DNA of 64,000 nt from Pachypanchax playfairii (GCA_006937955.1 SSNP01000059.1:173559-237558); one strand, 5' to 3'; counted from the stretch's first letter, positions 20,370-32,299 are shown. A program made the numbers and translations. Notes: generated by a model from the letters alone, not told the origin.

Positions 20370-20375
20370 AATAAA
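20370..20375 (+). terminator. AATAAA poly(A) signal candidate
   Basis: This canonical hexamer is 84 bp downstream of the coiled-coil ORF stop codon, a plausible distance for a short 3' UTR. Confidence 0.5.
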
Positions 20376-21224
20376 ACTTTGAAGAACTGGATGATAAACT
20401 GGCTGCAGCTGCTTTTTCTTCACATATAGATTTTTTTTTCTCAATGAGTGGAAGGATGGATGTAAAACCAAGTAATTTAAATGTAACTTGAATACCTGTG
20501 GTTTAGAACTTTTTTTCCCCGTTAGCTATGGGTAGATTTAATGAGCAGGATTTAAAGATGAGAGTCCGGATGTGGAAAATGTAAACTGAGGTGGATTTTT
20601 TTCCCCTAAAGTCAGAGACAGTTATGTAAGTCATTGTGCTCATTACGTTCCTGTCATTAAAACACCATTCCTGGGGTGTAAAATACAAAATCCTGTAAAG
20701 ATCAGAATAAGTAACAGCTTAAATAGATGGTCGTCTATTTTTGTGCGTTTCAAAGCTGAGTGCTAAAAATAACTGATTATCCCTTCTTACCCTCGACATG
20801 TTGAGGTTTGAGACTTCAAGGTGCCTCCTGTAGTAAAAAAAGAGCATGTTCACCCAAAATATAGTGTGAATCAATGTCTATTGTTTATTTACTGTAATTA
20901 AATACTGAAACAGGCTCAAAATTCTGCATAAGCTTTTTATGTTTGTAAAATTTATAATCACATCTTTCAAGACAGTAAAAATCTCCAATTCCATGGTGTC
21001 ATAGGATTGTGTTAAAAGACCCAAATAAAACTCTTATAAATGTTTCTTTGTTTTTCTCCTTGTTATGAACATTTTTGTATGTTTTGTGAAATTCCCAGTA
21101 ACATTTAAATAATGATAATTATAATGCTAAAAGAACAGATGTGGAATTGAAATTCTTTGATCAATCAATTCAGTTCAATTAAGTTTTTAATCCTCAAGAG
21201 GAAATGAGATGAAACTCTTTAACT
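20376..21224. other. intergenic AT-rich sequence
   Basis: No gene was seen. From about 21150 the sequence takes on a LINE 3'-tail character ('tttttaatcctcaagaggaaat'), leading into the minisatellite. Confidence 0.5.
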
Positions 21225-24205
21225 AGAGGGTTCTAGCCGTGGACGGGAAGGATCTCCTGTAGAGGGTCTCCTGTAGAGGGTTCTAGCTGTGGACGGGAAG
21301 GATCTCCTGTAGAGGGTTCTAGATGTGGACGGGAAGGATCTCCTGTAGAGGGTTCTAGCTACGGACGGGAAGGATGATCTCCCGTAGAGGGTTCTAGAGG
21401 GATCTCCTGTAGAGGGTTCTAGATGTGGACGGGAAGGATCTCCTGTATGGGGTTCTAGCTGTGGACGGGAAGGATCTCCTGTAGAGGGTTCTAGATGTGG
21501 ACGGGAAGGATCTCCTGTAGAGGGTTCTAGATGTGGACGGGAAGGATCTCCTGTAGAGGGTTCTAGATGTGGATGGGAAGGATCTCCTGTAGAGGGTTCT
21601 AGCTGTAGACAGGAAGGATCTCCTGTAGAGGGTTCTAGATGTGGACGGGAAGGATCTCCTGTAGAGGGTTCTAGCCGTAGACAGGAAGGATCTCCTGTAG
21701 AGGGTTCTAGATGTGGACGGGAAGGATCTCCTGTAGAGGGTCTCCTGTAGAGGGTTCTAGCCGTAGACAGGAAGGATCTCCTGTAGAGGGTTCTAGATGT
21801 GGATGGGAAGGATCTCCCGTAGAGGGTTCTAGATGTGGACAGGAAGGATCTCCTGTAGAGGGTTCTAGATGTGGACGGGAAGGATCTCCTGTAGGGGGTT
21901 CTAGCTGTGGATGGGGAGGATCTCCTGTAGAGGGTTCTCGCTGTAGGCAGGAAGGATCTCCCGTAGAGGGTTCTAAATGTGGACGGGAAGGATCTCCTGT
22001 AGAGGGTTCTAGATGTGGATGGGAAGGATCTCCTGTAGAGGGTTCTAGCTGTGGACGTGAAGGATCTCCTATAGAGTATTCTAACTGTGGATGGGAAGGA
22101 TCTCCTGCAGAAGGTTCTAGATGTGGACGTGAAGGATCTCCCGTAGAGGGTTCTAGAGGGATCTCCTGTAGAGGGTTCTAGATGTGGACGGTAAGGATCT
22201 CCTGTAGAGGGTTCTAGATGTGGACGGGAAGGATCTCCTGTAGAGGGTTCTAGATGTGGACGGGAAGGATCTCCTGTAGAGGGTTCTAGATGTGGACGGG
22301 AAGGATCTCCTGTAGAGGGTTCTAACTGTGGATGGGAAGGATCATCTCCCGTAGAGGGTTCTAGCGGTGGACGGGAAGGATATCCTGTAGAGGCTTCTAG
22401 ATGTGGACGGGAAGGAGCTCCTGTAGATGGTTCTAGATGTGGACGGGAAGGATCTCCTGTAGAGGGTTCTAGATGTGGACGGGAAGGATCTCCTGTAGAG
22501 GGTTCTAGCTGTGGACGGGAAGGATGATCTCCCGTAGAGGGTTCTAGACGTAGACAGGAAGGATCTCCTGTAGAGGGTTCTAGATGTGGACAGGAAGGAT
22601 CTCCTGTAGAGGGTTCTAGCCGTAGACAGGAAGGATCTCCTGTAGAGGGTTCTAGATGTGGACGGGAAGGATCTCCTGTAGAGGGTTCTAGATGTGGACA
22701 GGAAGGATCTCCTGTAGAGGGTTCTAGCCGTAGACAGGAAGGATCTCCTGTAGAGGGTTCTAGATGTGGACGGGAAGGATCTCCTGTAGAGGGTTCTAGA
22801 TGTGGACGGGAAGGATCTCCTGTAGAGGGTTCTAGATGTGGACGGGAAGGATCTCCTGTAGAGGGTTCTAGCCGTAGACAGGAAGGATCTCCTGTAGAGG
22901 GTTCGAGATGTGGACGGGAAGGATCTCCTGTAGAGGGTTCTAGATGTGGACGGGAAGGATCTCCTGTAGAGGGTTCTAGATGTGGACGGGAAGGATCTCC
23001 TGTAGAGGGTTCTAGCCGTGGACGGGAAGGATCTCCTGTAGAGGGTTCTAGATGTGGACGGGAAGGATCTCCTGTAGAGGGTTCTAGCTGTGGACGGGAA
23101 GGATGATCTCCCGTAGAGGGTTCTAGAGGGATCTCCTGTAGAGGGTTCTAGATGTGGACGGGAAGGATCTCCTGTAGGGGGTTCTAGCTGTGGACGGGAA
23201 GGATCTCCTGTAGAGGGTTCTAGATGTGGACGGGAAGGATCTCCTGTAGAGGGTTCTAGATGTGGACGGGAAGGATCTCCTGTAGAGGGTTCTAGATGTG
23301 GACGGGAAGGATCTCCCGTAGAGGGTTCTAGCCGTAGACAGGAAGGATCTCCTGTAGAGGGTTCTAGATGTGGACAGGAAGGATCTCCTGTAGAGGGTTC
23401 TAGCCGTAGACAGGAAGGATCTCCTGTAGAGGGTTCTAGATGTGGACGGGAAGGATCTCCTGTAGAGGGTTCTAGATGTGGACGGGAAGGATCTCCTGTA
23501 GAGGGTTCTAGATGTGGACGGGAAGGATCTCCTGTAGAGGGTTCTAGCTGTGGACGGGAAGGATCTCCTGTAGAGGGTTCTAGATGTGGACGGGAAGGAT
23601 CTCCTGTAGAGGGTTCTAGATGTGGACGGGAAGGATCTCCTGTAGAGGGTTCTAGCTGTGGACGGGAAGGATGATCTCCCGTAGAGGGTTCTAGATGTGG
23701 ATGGGAAGGATCTCCTGTAGAGGGTTCTAGCTGTGGACGGGAAGGATGATCTCCCGTAGAGGGTTCTAGATGTGGATGGGAAGGATCTCCTGTAGAGGGT
23801 TCTAGCTGTGGACGTGAAGGATCTCCTATAGAGTATTCTAACTGTGGATGGGAAGGATCTCCTGCTGAAGGTTCTAGATGTGGACGTGAAGGATCTCCCG
23901 TAGAGGGTTCTAGAAGGATCTCCTGTAGAGGGTTCTAGATGTGGACGGGAAGGATCTCCTGTAGATGGTTCTAGATGTGGACGGGAAGGATCTCCTGTAG
24001 AGGGTTCTAGATGTGGACGGGAAGGATCTCCTGTAGAGGGTTCTAGCTGTGGACGGGAAGGATGATCTCCCGTAGAGGGTTCTAGAGGGATCTCCTGTAG
24101 AGGGTTCTAGATGTGGACGGGAAGGATCTCCTGTAGAGGGTTCTAGCTGTGGACGGGAAGGATGATCTCCCGTAGAGGGTTCTAGAAGGATCTCCTGTAG
24201 AGGAT
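21225..24205. repeat. 36-bp minisatellite, about 80 copies
   Basis: A 3-kb array of the same unit as at 18531-18896 ('ttctagatgtggacgggaag' plus 'gatctcctgtagaggg'). Sub-variants recur: 'ccgtagacagg', 'ctgtggacgggaaggatgatctccc' (39 bp) and shortened 'ttctagagggatctcctg' units. A rare variant block ('cctatagagtattctaact') occurs at about 22068 and again at about 23825, an offset of 1757 bp, which indicates a block duplication. The sequence on the right continues the same minus-strand LINE. Confidence 0.97.
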
Positions 24206-24330
24206 CTGAAGAAGCTTCTGACTGAAGACATTCTGTTGTTGAGGTATTGTGTTGTGATAATGGGGGTTTTCTGTGATGTTGTTGTTTGTCGGTTCTTGTT
24301 TGTGGACAAACATCTGATAAAGACACATCA
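24206..24330 (-). pseudogene. LINE remnant next to the minisatellite
   Basis: On the minus strand the sequence reads QQQNVFSQKLLQ immediately before the YRRSF repeat units. This matches KQQSVFSERLLQ of the LINE at 24847-25980. It anchors the array to the same codon position in the LINE as the smaller array. Confidence 0.65.
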
Positions 24331-24616
24331 CATCAACACTCGCTGGTCTTTCTGAGGAAAACAGCAGATGAAAGTTACAACTTGTCAAGGTAAAGAAAAA
24401 AAATGTGTCTGAGCAAAATAAGCCTGAGATAATTATATGATAATAATGAAGTTATTGATTAGTCCAGTTGTTGCCTGTCTACAGTTCTTGTGGTGCTTGA
24501 GACTTATCAGAAACACAAACCTTCAGTCTCTGGTCTATGTATCAGGTGGTGATGGAGACATCCACCTGCACCTTCTGGAGTTTCTCAGACAGTAAAACCT
24601 GCTGCATTGTGTTAAA
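24331..24616. other. intergenic, nothing recognised
   Basis: Unique-looking sequence between the minisatellite and a SINE. Confidence 0.5.
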
Positions 24617-24840
24617 TGGGACGGCTGTGGCTCAGTGGTTAGCGTGATTGTGTTCCAATCAAAAGATTGGTGGATCGATCGAGGTTTCCACCACCACATG
24701 TCGAAGTGTCCTTGGGCAAGACACTGAACACCCCAATTTACATATCAGGTTGTGTGAATGGGTGAATGTAAAACTTGTCACAAAACGTGTCAAAGTTCTT
24801 TGAGTGGTCTGAATGACTAGAAAAGTGCTATACATGACAT
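24617..24840 (+). repeat. tRNA-derived SINE
   Basis: The head ACGGCTGTGGCTCAGTGGTT and the tail 'ctttgagtggtctgaatgac', 'gctatacatgacattt' match the SINE at 6839-7133. The B-box region is degraded ('ttggtggatcgatcgagg'). It abuts the truncated LINE that follows. Confidence 0.8.
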
Positions 24841-26105
24841 TTAAACATGAAAGTCCTGGAGAGACTCTTACTGGCTCACCTCAACAAGCAGGTCAGCACC
24901 TTTCAGGACCCATTACAGTTTGCATACCGTAATGGGCTTGGGGTTGAAGATGCCATCATCTACCTGCTTTATAGAGCACACGCTCATCTGGACCAATCAG
25001 GCAGCACTTTGAGGGTCATGTTCTTTGACTTCTCAAGTGCTTTTAACACAATTCAGCCTGCTTTGTTATGTGAGAAGCTCCATAAATTCCAGGTGGATTC
25101 CTCCACAACCTCCTGGATTTATGACTACCTCACAAACAGACCACAGTTTGTGAGACTGGGGGGTTGTGTGTCTGGGATGGAGGTCAGCTGCACTGGAGCG
25201 CCACAAGGAACTGTACTCTCACCATTTCTCTTCACGATGTACACCTCTGACTTCCAGTACAACTCTGAGTCCTGTCATCTGCAGAAATACTCTGATGACT
25301 CTGCAGTTGTTGGATGCATCAGTGAGGGACAAGAAGCTGAGTATAGAGAACTGGTCAGTCAGTTTGTGAAATGGTGCAGTAACAATCATCTCGTTTTAAA
25401 TAGCAGCAAAACTAAGGAGATGATTGTTGACTTCAGGAGGAGAAAGAATCAACACAGCAGTATTTCCATCCTAGGAGAGGAGGTGGAGGTGGTGGAGGAA
25501 TACAAGTACCTTGGAGTTCAGCTGGACAACAGACTAGAGTGGAAATGCAACACAGAATACATCTACAAGAAAGGTCAGAGCAGACTCTACTTCTTAAGGA
25601 AGCTGAGATCTTTTAATGTCTGCACCAAGATGTTGCAAATCTTCTATAGGTCTGTTGTGGAAAGTGCAATCAGCTTTGCAGCCATCTGCTGGGGCAGCAG
25701 CATCAGAACCAGAGACTTGAAGAGAATCAACAAACTGATCAGGAAAGCTGGATCTTTGCTGGGAGTATCTCTGGAGCCGCTGGAGCTGATTTTACAAAAA
25801 AGAATGCTGGACAAGCTGATGAAGATGATGGAGGACTCTTCTCACCCTCTGCACGACACAGTGATCAAACAACAGAGTGTGTTCAGTGAGAGGCTTCTTC
25901 AGGTCCGATGCAAGACCGAAAGATACAAAAGATCATTCCTGCCTGCAGCCATTAGCCTCCACAACAAGAACAGACCTTGATTGTTATTATTGTATTATTG
26001 TCTTATTATTGTTTTTTATTGTTGGACAAAAAAAATAAATAAATACTACAACGTTGAATTTCCCTTCTGGGATAAATAAAGTATTTTTCATTTCATTTTC
26101 ATTTC
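24841..26105 (+). mobile_element. 5'-truncated LINE (L2/CR1-like)
   Basis: The insert starts within the reverse transcriptase and runs to a 3' end 'tttcccttctgggataaata' followed by an AT-rich tail, the usual end of this fish LINE group. The endonuclease domain is missing. Confidence 0.85.
24847..25980 (+). pseudogene. LINE reverse transcriptase, truncated but open
   Basis: A 377-codon open frame covers most of a non-LTR reverse transcriptase. It includes FQDPLQFAYRNGLGVEDAI, the catalytic FDFSSAFNTI, GAPQGTVLSPFLF and the KYSDDSAVV box (YSDD in place of the common Y/F-ADD), then a C-terminal part ending KRSFLPAAISLHNKNRP. It lacks the apurinic endonuclease and the start of the RT, so it is a dead-on-arrival copy. 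The open frame implies a young insertion. Its C-terminal codons are the likely source of the 36-bp minisatellites. Confidence 0.9.
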
Positions 26106-26585
26106 ATTTATCTTTTAAATGCACTGGAGAGCTAAAAGAGCACGAACCCTTACACTGATTCAGAGGAAGAAGGAGTTCAGGACACTAAGAAGTCAACCAA
26201 GGAGTGAAAGATAAGAAAAGGAGAACACAGGAAGTATGACACTGAGGTGTAGAGTGGGTAAGGCAGAGGAACTGAGATTCATATTTTGAATTATTTTGAA
26301 ATAAGTTGCAATAATATAACAGTTGTCACCAGGAGATCGAGAGCTACCAGGAGCCACATGAAAGAGAACTGAAGGAAAAGATGCACGAGGGTTTTGAAGA
26401 AATTATCTGCCTATAAAAATCCCTGTGTCAAAACAAAAGTCTGGCACTGATGCACAGCAAACACCCAGTAGACATACAGTATGTACCTGCAGAGCTCGAT
26501 GACTAAATGGTTGCAGGTGTGACATCCAGTGCAATCAGGGTTGAGACTCCTGAGGGAAACAAAGCAACACAAACACAGACACCAG
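26106..26585. other. intergenic, nothing recognised
   Basis: No ORF, repeat family or RNA gene that I can support. Confidence 0.5.
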
Positions 26586-26730
26586 GAACAATGTCTTCAT
26601 CAGTGTCCAACTCTCAAGGGCTATACTGTCCTGCACGTTCCTCTGCTTCACACCTGATTCAGATCCTCATGATGTCAGCAGGTCCTCTTAAATAACCTGA
26701 ATCAGGTGTGTTGCAACGCGCTGTGTGCCC
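26586..26730. repeat. MITE-like remnant with internal palindrome
   Basis: 'cagtgtccaactctcaaggg' and 'ctatactgtcctgca' resemble the terminus of a common fish hAT-type MITE. An internal inverted pair, cacacctgattcag and ctgaatcaggtgtg, supports this. The other terminus was not found. The same terminus seems to have seeded the minisatellite at 36742-37520. Confidence 0.55.
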
Positions 26731-28390
26731 ATCTGACAGTCTGTTCAGGGTGTAACTCTCTCACCTAGTGACTGCCAGAGACAGATCCTCTCTGCAAACC
26801 CCAAAGAGGATCAAACAAGTGTAGAAAATAGAGGGATTCATGTATAAATCTATTTAAACGTACCAAATTTCACACCCTGTTACTGCTAAAACACAATAAA
26901 ATTTTAAGAACCTTATGAAATCAATAAGTTGCAGAGAGAAATCGATACAATTATTAAGGTGTAAAATAACATTATGACGTTACTTTTTCTACTTTTTGTT
27001 AGAAATATTGTTTTGTCTGTTTAGTGTTTGGTTGTTGCAGCCCATTTAAACCAGCCTGATCTTTTGATTTGTTCACTGTTTCTGTTCTGATCATGGTTTT
27101 ATTAGTTTTAGTGTTTTACAGTTTTTCTTTGAGCTCATTTCCTGTTGCTTCTCTGAATTATCGTGTCACTGGTGCTCTGTGTCTGTAATCAGACAGCTGT
27201 TCTTCATCCCTGATCACCCTCCTAAAATATTCTACTGTTACCTGCCTTCAATTCATGATTGTTGATGATTGTTTTATGTATTCTTCTTGTGCTCCTGCCC
27301 GGTAAGTGTAGTTGCCTCTTGTTTTAAACATTCACCTTCAGAGTTCATACTGATACTGAACACGTGCTGTTAGTGGTGGAGTGTTGGTGTTTCCCCTTAT
27401 AGCAACATCTGCTGGATTTTAAAAATCATTACAGGCAACCTGGATGAGACTGAACCAGGTTCATCCATTCAGACACCGAATGAGCAGGTAATAAATTAAA
27501 TGGACAAAGATTGAATCTGTTGGACGAAGATTCATATTGAAACAGACACACGAGAGTTAAACAGTTTAACGGGTCTTTAAAGAGTTCACATGAAGTTAAA
27601 CTGGTTTGTTATTAAATAGTTTTTTTAGTTATAGAATATAACTAAAAGATAAACACACATACAGATATTTGTCTTGTAAGCTGATGAAAGTTGACTTGGA
27701 AGAAACACTTTTCACACACAAGATGTATTTTCACAGTAACATCATTTAGAAGATTGTGTGTTTGTTTTCAGTAAAGATTCAGATCATTTAGGATCTATAC
27801 ATTTCAACATATATTTATACCCAGTGAACTCATGTTGTTTGTTATTTACATGTAGTTTCTCACATGTTCAGACTGACATGGATTTGAAATTGTTTATTTA
27901 TAGAATTTTTGTGGATTGATTTTAAATTGAACTGGATTTAAAGTATTGAATTCAAACCTTTTTTTTTCAATGCGTTTGGATTTTAAATGTCTCCATTTGA
28001 TGGTTTTTTTTTAATCTGCTGCTCTAAACATGAAACACAGTTTAACATATTTTTTCTACTATTGAACCTGAAGTCTTGATGTTTTAGAAGCGTTTGGAAG
28101 TTTACTGTGTCACACCAAAGATGACGGAACATTGCTGATTGTACCTGGTTGTATGGATGAGGTTGGACCGGGTTCTGGAGCCACATGCAGCTCTTTGGCC
28201 CCTCTGAAGCGGCTCCTCGTAACATGAACCTGAATAACAACAGGAAATAGATCATTTTAGCAGTTTTTCCTTTCTTTATTTACTATTGCACGTGGAATTT
28301 CTGCAGCAGAATGACACTAATACAGTATTAAACAGATTCTTCATATAACAGTTCTGTCTCTGATAAAAACACCTGAGATATACTAAAAGT
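26731..28390. other. intergenic AT-rich sequence
   Basis: I find no gene or classifiable repeat in these 1.7 kb. Short ORFs here look like chance. Confidence 0.5.
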
Positions 28391-28649
28391 TAGGGGTGTG
28401 CCTTTTTAGGTAACTCACGATTCGATTCGATTTCCATTCAGGGTGCTACGATTCGATTATTTAACGATTATCAGGATATTCAATGATAAAGATTTTTGAT
28501 ACATCTTTTTTCCTTATTTAGTATTTTTCCTCACTCTCTGGCTACTTTATACTACATCTATTCAGTATCCATAAATTCAAGAAACCAAAACAGAGTTATT
28601 TCCTTTTATTTAGGTCAACTGTAAACAGATTGAACACATGTCCCACATA

Positions 28650-30251
28650 CAGTGGGGCAAAAAAGTATTTAGTCAGCCACCAATTGTGTAAGTTCTCCCA
28701 CTTAAAAAGATCAGAGAGGCCTGTAATTTTCATCATAGGTATACCTCAACTATGAGAGACAAAATGAGGAAAAAAAATCCAGAAAATCACATTGTCTGAT
28801 TTTTAAAGAATTTATTTGCAAATTATGGTGGAAAATAAGTATTTGGTCAATAACAAAAGTTAATCTCAATACTTTGTTATATAGCCTTTGTTGGCAATGA
28901 CAGAGGTCAAACGTTTTCTGTAAGTCTTCACAAGGTTTTCACACACTGTTGCTGGTATTTTGGCCCATTCCTCCATGCAGATCTCCTCTAGAGCAGTGAT
29001 GTTTTGGGGCTGACGCTGGGCAACACGGACTTTCAACTCCCTCCAGAGATTTTCTATGGGGTTGAGATCTGGAGACTGGCTAGGCCACTCCAGGACCTTG
29101 AAATGCTTCTTACGAAGCCACTCCTTCGTTGCCCGGGCGGTGTGTTTGGGATCATTGTCATGCTGAAAGACCCAGCCACGTCTCATTTTCAATGCCCTTG
29201 CTGATGGAAGGAGGTTTTCACTCAAAATCTTACGATACATGGCCCCATTCATTCTTTCCTTTACACGGATCAGTCGTCCTGGTCCCCTTGCAGAAAAACA
29301 GCCCCAAAGCATGATGTTTCCACCCCCATGCTTTACAGTAGGTATGGTGTTCTTTGGATCCAACTCAGCATTCTTTCCCCTCCAAACACGACAAGTTGAG
29401 TTTCTACCAAAAAGTTCTATTTTGGTTTCATCTGACCATATGATGTTCTCCCAATCCTCTTCTGGATCATCCAAATGCTCTCTAGCAAACCGCAGACGGG
29501 CCTGGACGTGTCCTGGCTTCAGCAGGGGGACACGTCTGGCACTGCAGGATTTGAGTCCCTGGCGGCGTAGTGTGTTACTGATGGTAGCCTTTGTTACTTT
29601 GGTCCCAGCTCTCTGCAGGTCATTCACTAGGTCCCTCCGTGTGGTTCTGGGATTTTTGCTCACCATTCTTGTGATCATTTTGACCCCACGGGGTGAGATC
29701 TTGCGTGGAGCCCCAGATTGAGGGAGATTATCAGTGGTCTTGTATGTCTTCCATTTTCTAATAATTGCTCCCACAGTTGATTTCTTCACACCAAGCTGCT
29801 TACCTATTGCAGATTCAGTCTTCCCAGCCTGGTGAAGGTCTACAATTTTGTTTCTGGTGTCCTTTGACAGCTCTTTGGTCTTGGCCATAGTGGAGTTTGG
29901 AGCGTGACTGTTTGAGGTTGTGGACAGGTGTCTTTTATACTGATAACGAGTTCACACAGGTGCCATTAATACAGGTAACGAGTGGAGGACCGAGGAGCCT
30001 CTTAAAGAAGTTACAGGTCTGTGAAAGCCAGAAATCTTACTTGTTTGTAGGTGACCAAATACTTATTTTCCACCATAATTTGCAAATAAATTCTTTAAAA
30101 ATCAGACAATGTGATTTTCTGGATTTTTTTTCCTCATTTTGTCTCTCATAGTTGAGGTATACCTATGATGAAAATTACAGGCCTCTCTGATCTTTTTAAG
30201 TGGGAGAACTTACACAATTGGTGGCTGACTAAATACTTTTTTGCCCCACTG
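28650..30251 (-). mobile_element. Tc1-type transposon (DD34E), second intact copy
   Basis: 1602 bp, flanked by TA (28648-28649, 30252-30253), with long inverted ends beginning CAGTGGGGCAAAAAAGTATT. The same length and near-identity to 12282-13883 suggest recent activity. It lies inside the hAT element, so it arrived after it. Confidence 0.95.
28866..29888 (-). CDS. Tc1 transposase, intact, DD34E
   Basis: 340 residues with no stop or frameshift and the same domain plan as the transposase at 12645-13667: helix-turn-helix region, then Asp153, Asp244 and Glu279. About seven residues differ from that copy, including Gln for Arg in NLPRSG, Glu for Val at 138 (FARVHLDD), Asn for Lys in MKGAMY and Arg for Gln in HTAQATK. 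Whether it is expressed cannot be told from sequence. Confidence 0.95.
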   Translation of the reverse strand: MAKTKELSKDTRNKIVDLHQAGKTESAIGKQLGVKKSTVGAIIRKWKTYKTTDNLPQSGAPRKISPRGVKMITRMVSKNPRTTRRDLVNDLQRAGTKVTKATISNTLRRQGLKSCSARRVPLLKPGHVQARLRFAREHLDDPEEDWENIIWSDETKIELFGRNSTCRVWRGKNAELDPKNTIPTVKHGGGNIMLWGCFSARGPGRLIRVKERMNGAMYRKILSENLLPSARALKMRRGWVFQHDNDPKHTARATKEWLRKKHFKVLEWPSQSPDLNPIENLWRELKVRVAQRQPQNITALEEICMEEWAKIPATVCENLVKTYRKRLTSVIANKGYITKY

Positions 30252-30481
30252 TATGTTAATTTTTTAAAAATCTATATGGAAAAATGTGTTTGCAAGAGCA
30301 GCATTTTGCACAACAAAAAAAGCTGTACTATTTACAAACAAAGACCATTAGTTACCTGCAAAACAACTGCTGTATTAAAATACTTAAAAAAAACCTCAAA
30401 TATTACATAAACCACATAATTCATCGTGTTGTGACACGATGAATCGAATAAATCGAAAATCGGCACACCCCTACTAAAAGT

Positions 30482-31047
30482 TGTTTCTTTTTTTGAACAT
30501 TTCATTAAATCATCATCCAACCTGTTTTCTAACAGCTTGTTCCTGCAGGATCCTGGTAGAGGTTGTTTATCTCCAGCTGCATCAACAACAATCTGATGTT
30601 TATTTTTTATAAAGGTGGAACTTCATACTTTAACTATTATTGTATAAACTGTTTTATCTTCATTTTAAGGGTCAAAGTAACTTTGTGGCTCTTCACAAAT
30701 TCTATTTTTTATGTGATGGAAAAATGTTTCTTAGTTATAAATGTTGCAGAACTCTGTTAGATGAATGATAAACATGAAAGAGGAAAAACAGCCAGTAAAC
30801 TTGTATCGCGATAAATAAAGGGAACATTTTAGGCTAAAATATAACTCGGTCTAAACATCCCATGTTTTTGGATGATTGCCCTGGTATTACATGTTACATA
30901 TTATAGTTCCAAGCCTACTGAAAGCTGAAGACATACGAACACGCAGACTGTTATTTTTACAGTCTAAAATTACACACTGGGCGTGAAAGTTCCCCTTTTT
31001 TGGCTGCTGGTGGTGTTGGGGCTGGAATTGGGCTGGAAGGACTGCTG
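30482..31047. other. sequence upstream of papln
   Basis: AT-rich to about 30960, then GC-richer. The last 100 bp probably belong to the papln promoter. No other gene seen. Confidence 0.45.
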
Positions 31048-31281
31048 TTTAAAAGAGAGGACGTCCTACAGGAGTCGAACCTACAGGACTGGCTCTCCGT
31101 GTTGGTTTCCTGTTGGGAGTGAAAGACAGAAGGAAACAGAAAACTCCGGACGGATCCAGGACACCGCGCCTCTGTTTGTGCGCACCAAGCCGATTCTGTG
31201 CGCTGCGCAGAATCCCGCAACAATCTGCGGTTTGGGACTTCAGATAAAAGCACATTTAAAATCCACAGAAGAAGGAACAAG
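31048..31281 (+). promoter_or_regulatory. papln: papln promoter and non-coding first exon (inferred)
   Basis: TTTAAAAG at 31048-31055 is a TATA-like box in otherwise GC-rich sequence. A donor, aacaag|gtgagt, follows at 31282, and the next exon has an acceptor before the start codon. The simplest model is a first exon of roughly 200 nt, all 5' UTR, starting near 31080. Start site and exon are inferred from the splice donor only. Confidence 0.45.
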
Positions 31282-32299
31282 GTGAGTAATAAAGATATTT
31301 ATTTTTAGTTTTTATCTCGTCTGACCTGGAAACGTGTTTGATGGAAAGTTAATTAACTTCATTTTTAGTTAAACGGATCAGATTTTTGTCTTTGGAAGAT
31401 TTAACGGGAGACTGAAGGGAAAAAAACAACAAAAGAAACAAGTTTAACCAAAGTTTTTATCTTGTATCAGGAAGCTGCAACTAGGACAAACTATAAACCC
31501 TCAGGGATTTAAAGGGTGTCCAGATTCAGACAGACATCATGGACACAAGACACTGCTTGTCCTGCTGACTGAGGAGAAGGATAATAACTAATTTTGTTTT
31601 ATAAAAACATGTAATGACCTGAGGGCTGGAACAGTAATGACTCATAAATCACAGACAGATCTTCCTTTAAAACAGCTCATCAGTCTCTTCTGGATCAGAA
31701 TTTGCAACAATAGTGTTAAAAGTTGATGATTTAAGTCAATTTTCATGCAAATTACTTTGCTGTGTGCATTTGTGCAATCTAACAAAGTCATATATTACAC
31801 AGTGCTGTCTCTGTCTTCATGAAAATCATTGTTGTCACCTTAATGTTTAATTTATTTAAAATCAGAAGATCTCACATTGTGACTGGGAGATGCTCGGAGT
31901 TTAAACCCCACAGAACAAAGATTTAAGGAGATTTAAGATCTTAATTTCTGAGCTTTTGTAACCGTTTTCATTTTGAATTGACTGATGACTGAGTCAACAC
32001 ATCAATATCCATCATATAAGACTAACTTCTGAAAAAGAAGACATAAAAGTCAAAAGGCTTTTGGCATGTTTGTATTTGAGACAGACGGGAGGACTTGACA
32101 TCAGGGTTACTGTCCTCTCAGCTGGGACGTTGGGACGTTCAGTGGTCATGGCTGACAGGTCAGAGCTGGTTCAGTGGCTCCAGCTGCCTAATTTATCTGA
32201 GTAATGACGAGAAACTCTGTTAAATCTTAAATAAATGAGCGATTTCTCTTATGAACTATAAGGAATGTCTAGTTCATATAAATAATGTGTGTTTGTACA

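Larger units (their letters stand above)
28391..30473. mobile_element. hAT-type element with a Tc1 inside it
   Basis: The ends are TAGGGGTGTGCC and GGCACACCCCTA. The flanking 8-mers ctaaaagt at 28383-28390 and 30474-30481 are identical, a perfect hAT target duplication. Subterminal 'attcgattcgatt' and 'aatcgaataaatcgaaaatc' are typical of the group. Without the Tc1 insert the element is about 480 bp and non-autonomous. Confidence 0.92.

Noticed and set aside
21711..22181. 156-codon open frame rich in Gly, Ser and Cys
   Set aside because: It is the translation of the 36-bp minisatellite (unit length divisible by three). It lacks any promoter or splice context, and the meaningful frame is on the other strand as LINE-derived codons.
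18531..24205. 36-bp direct repeats resembling CRISPR repeat length
   Set aside because: The repeats are head-to-tail without spacers, in a vertebrate genome, with no cas genes. It is a minisatellite.
30957..31285. Open frames of about 100 codons on both strands at the papln 5' end
   Set aside because: They lie across the inferred promoter and first exon, have no family resemblance and do not continue in phase into the exon with the signal peptide.
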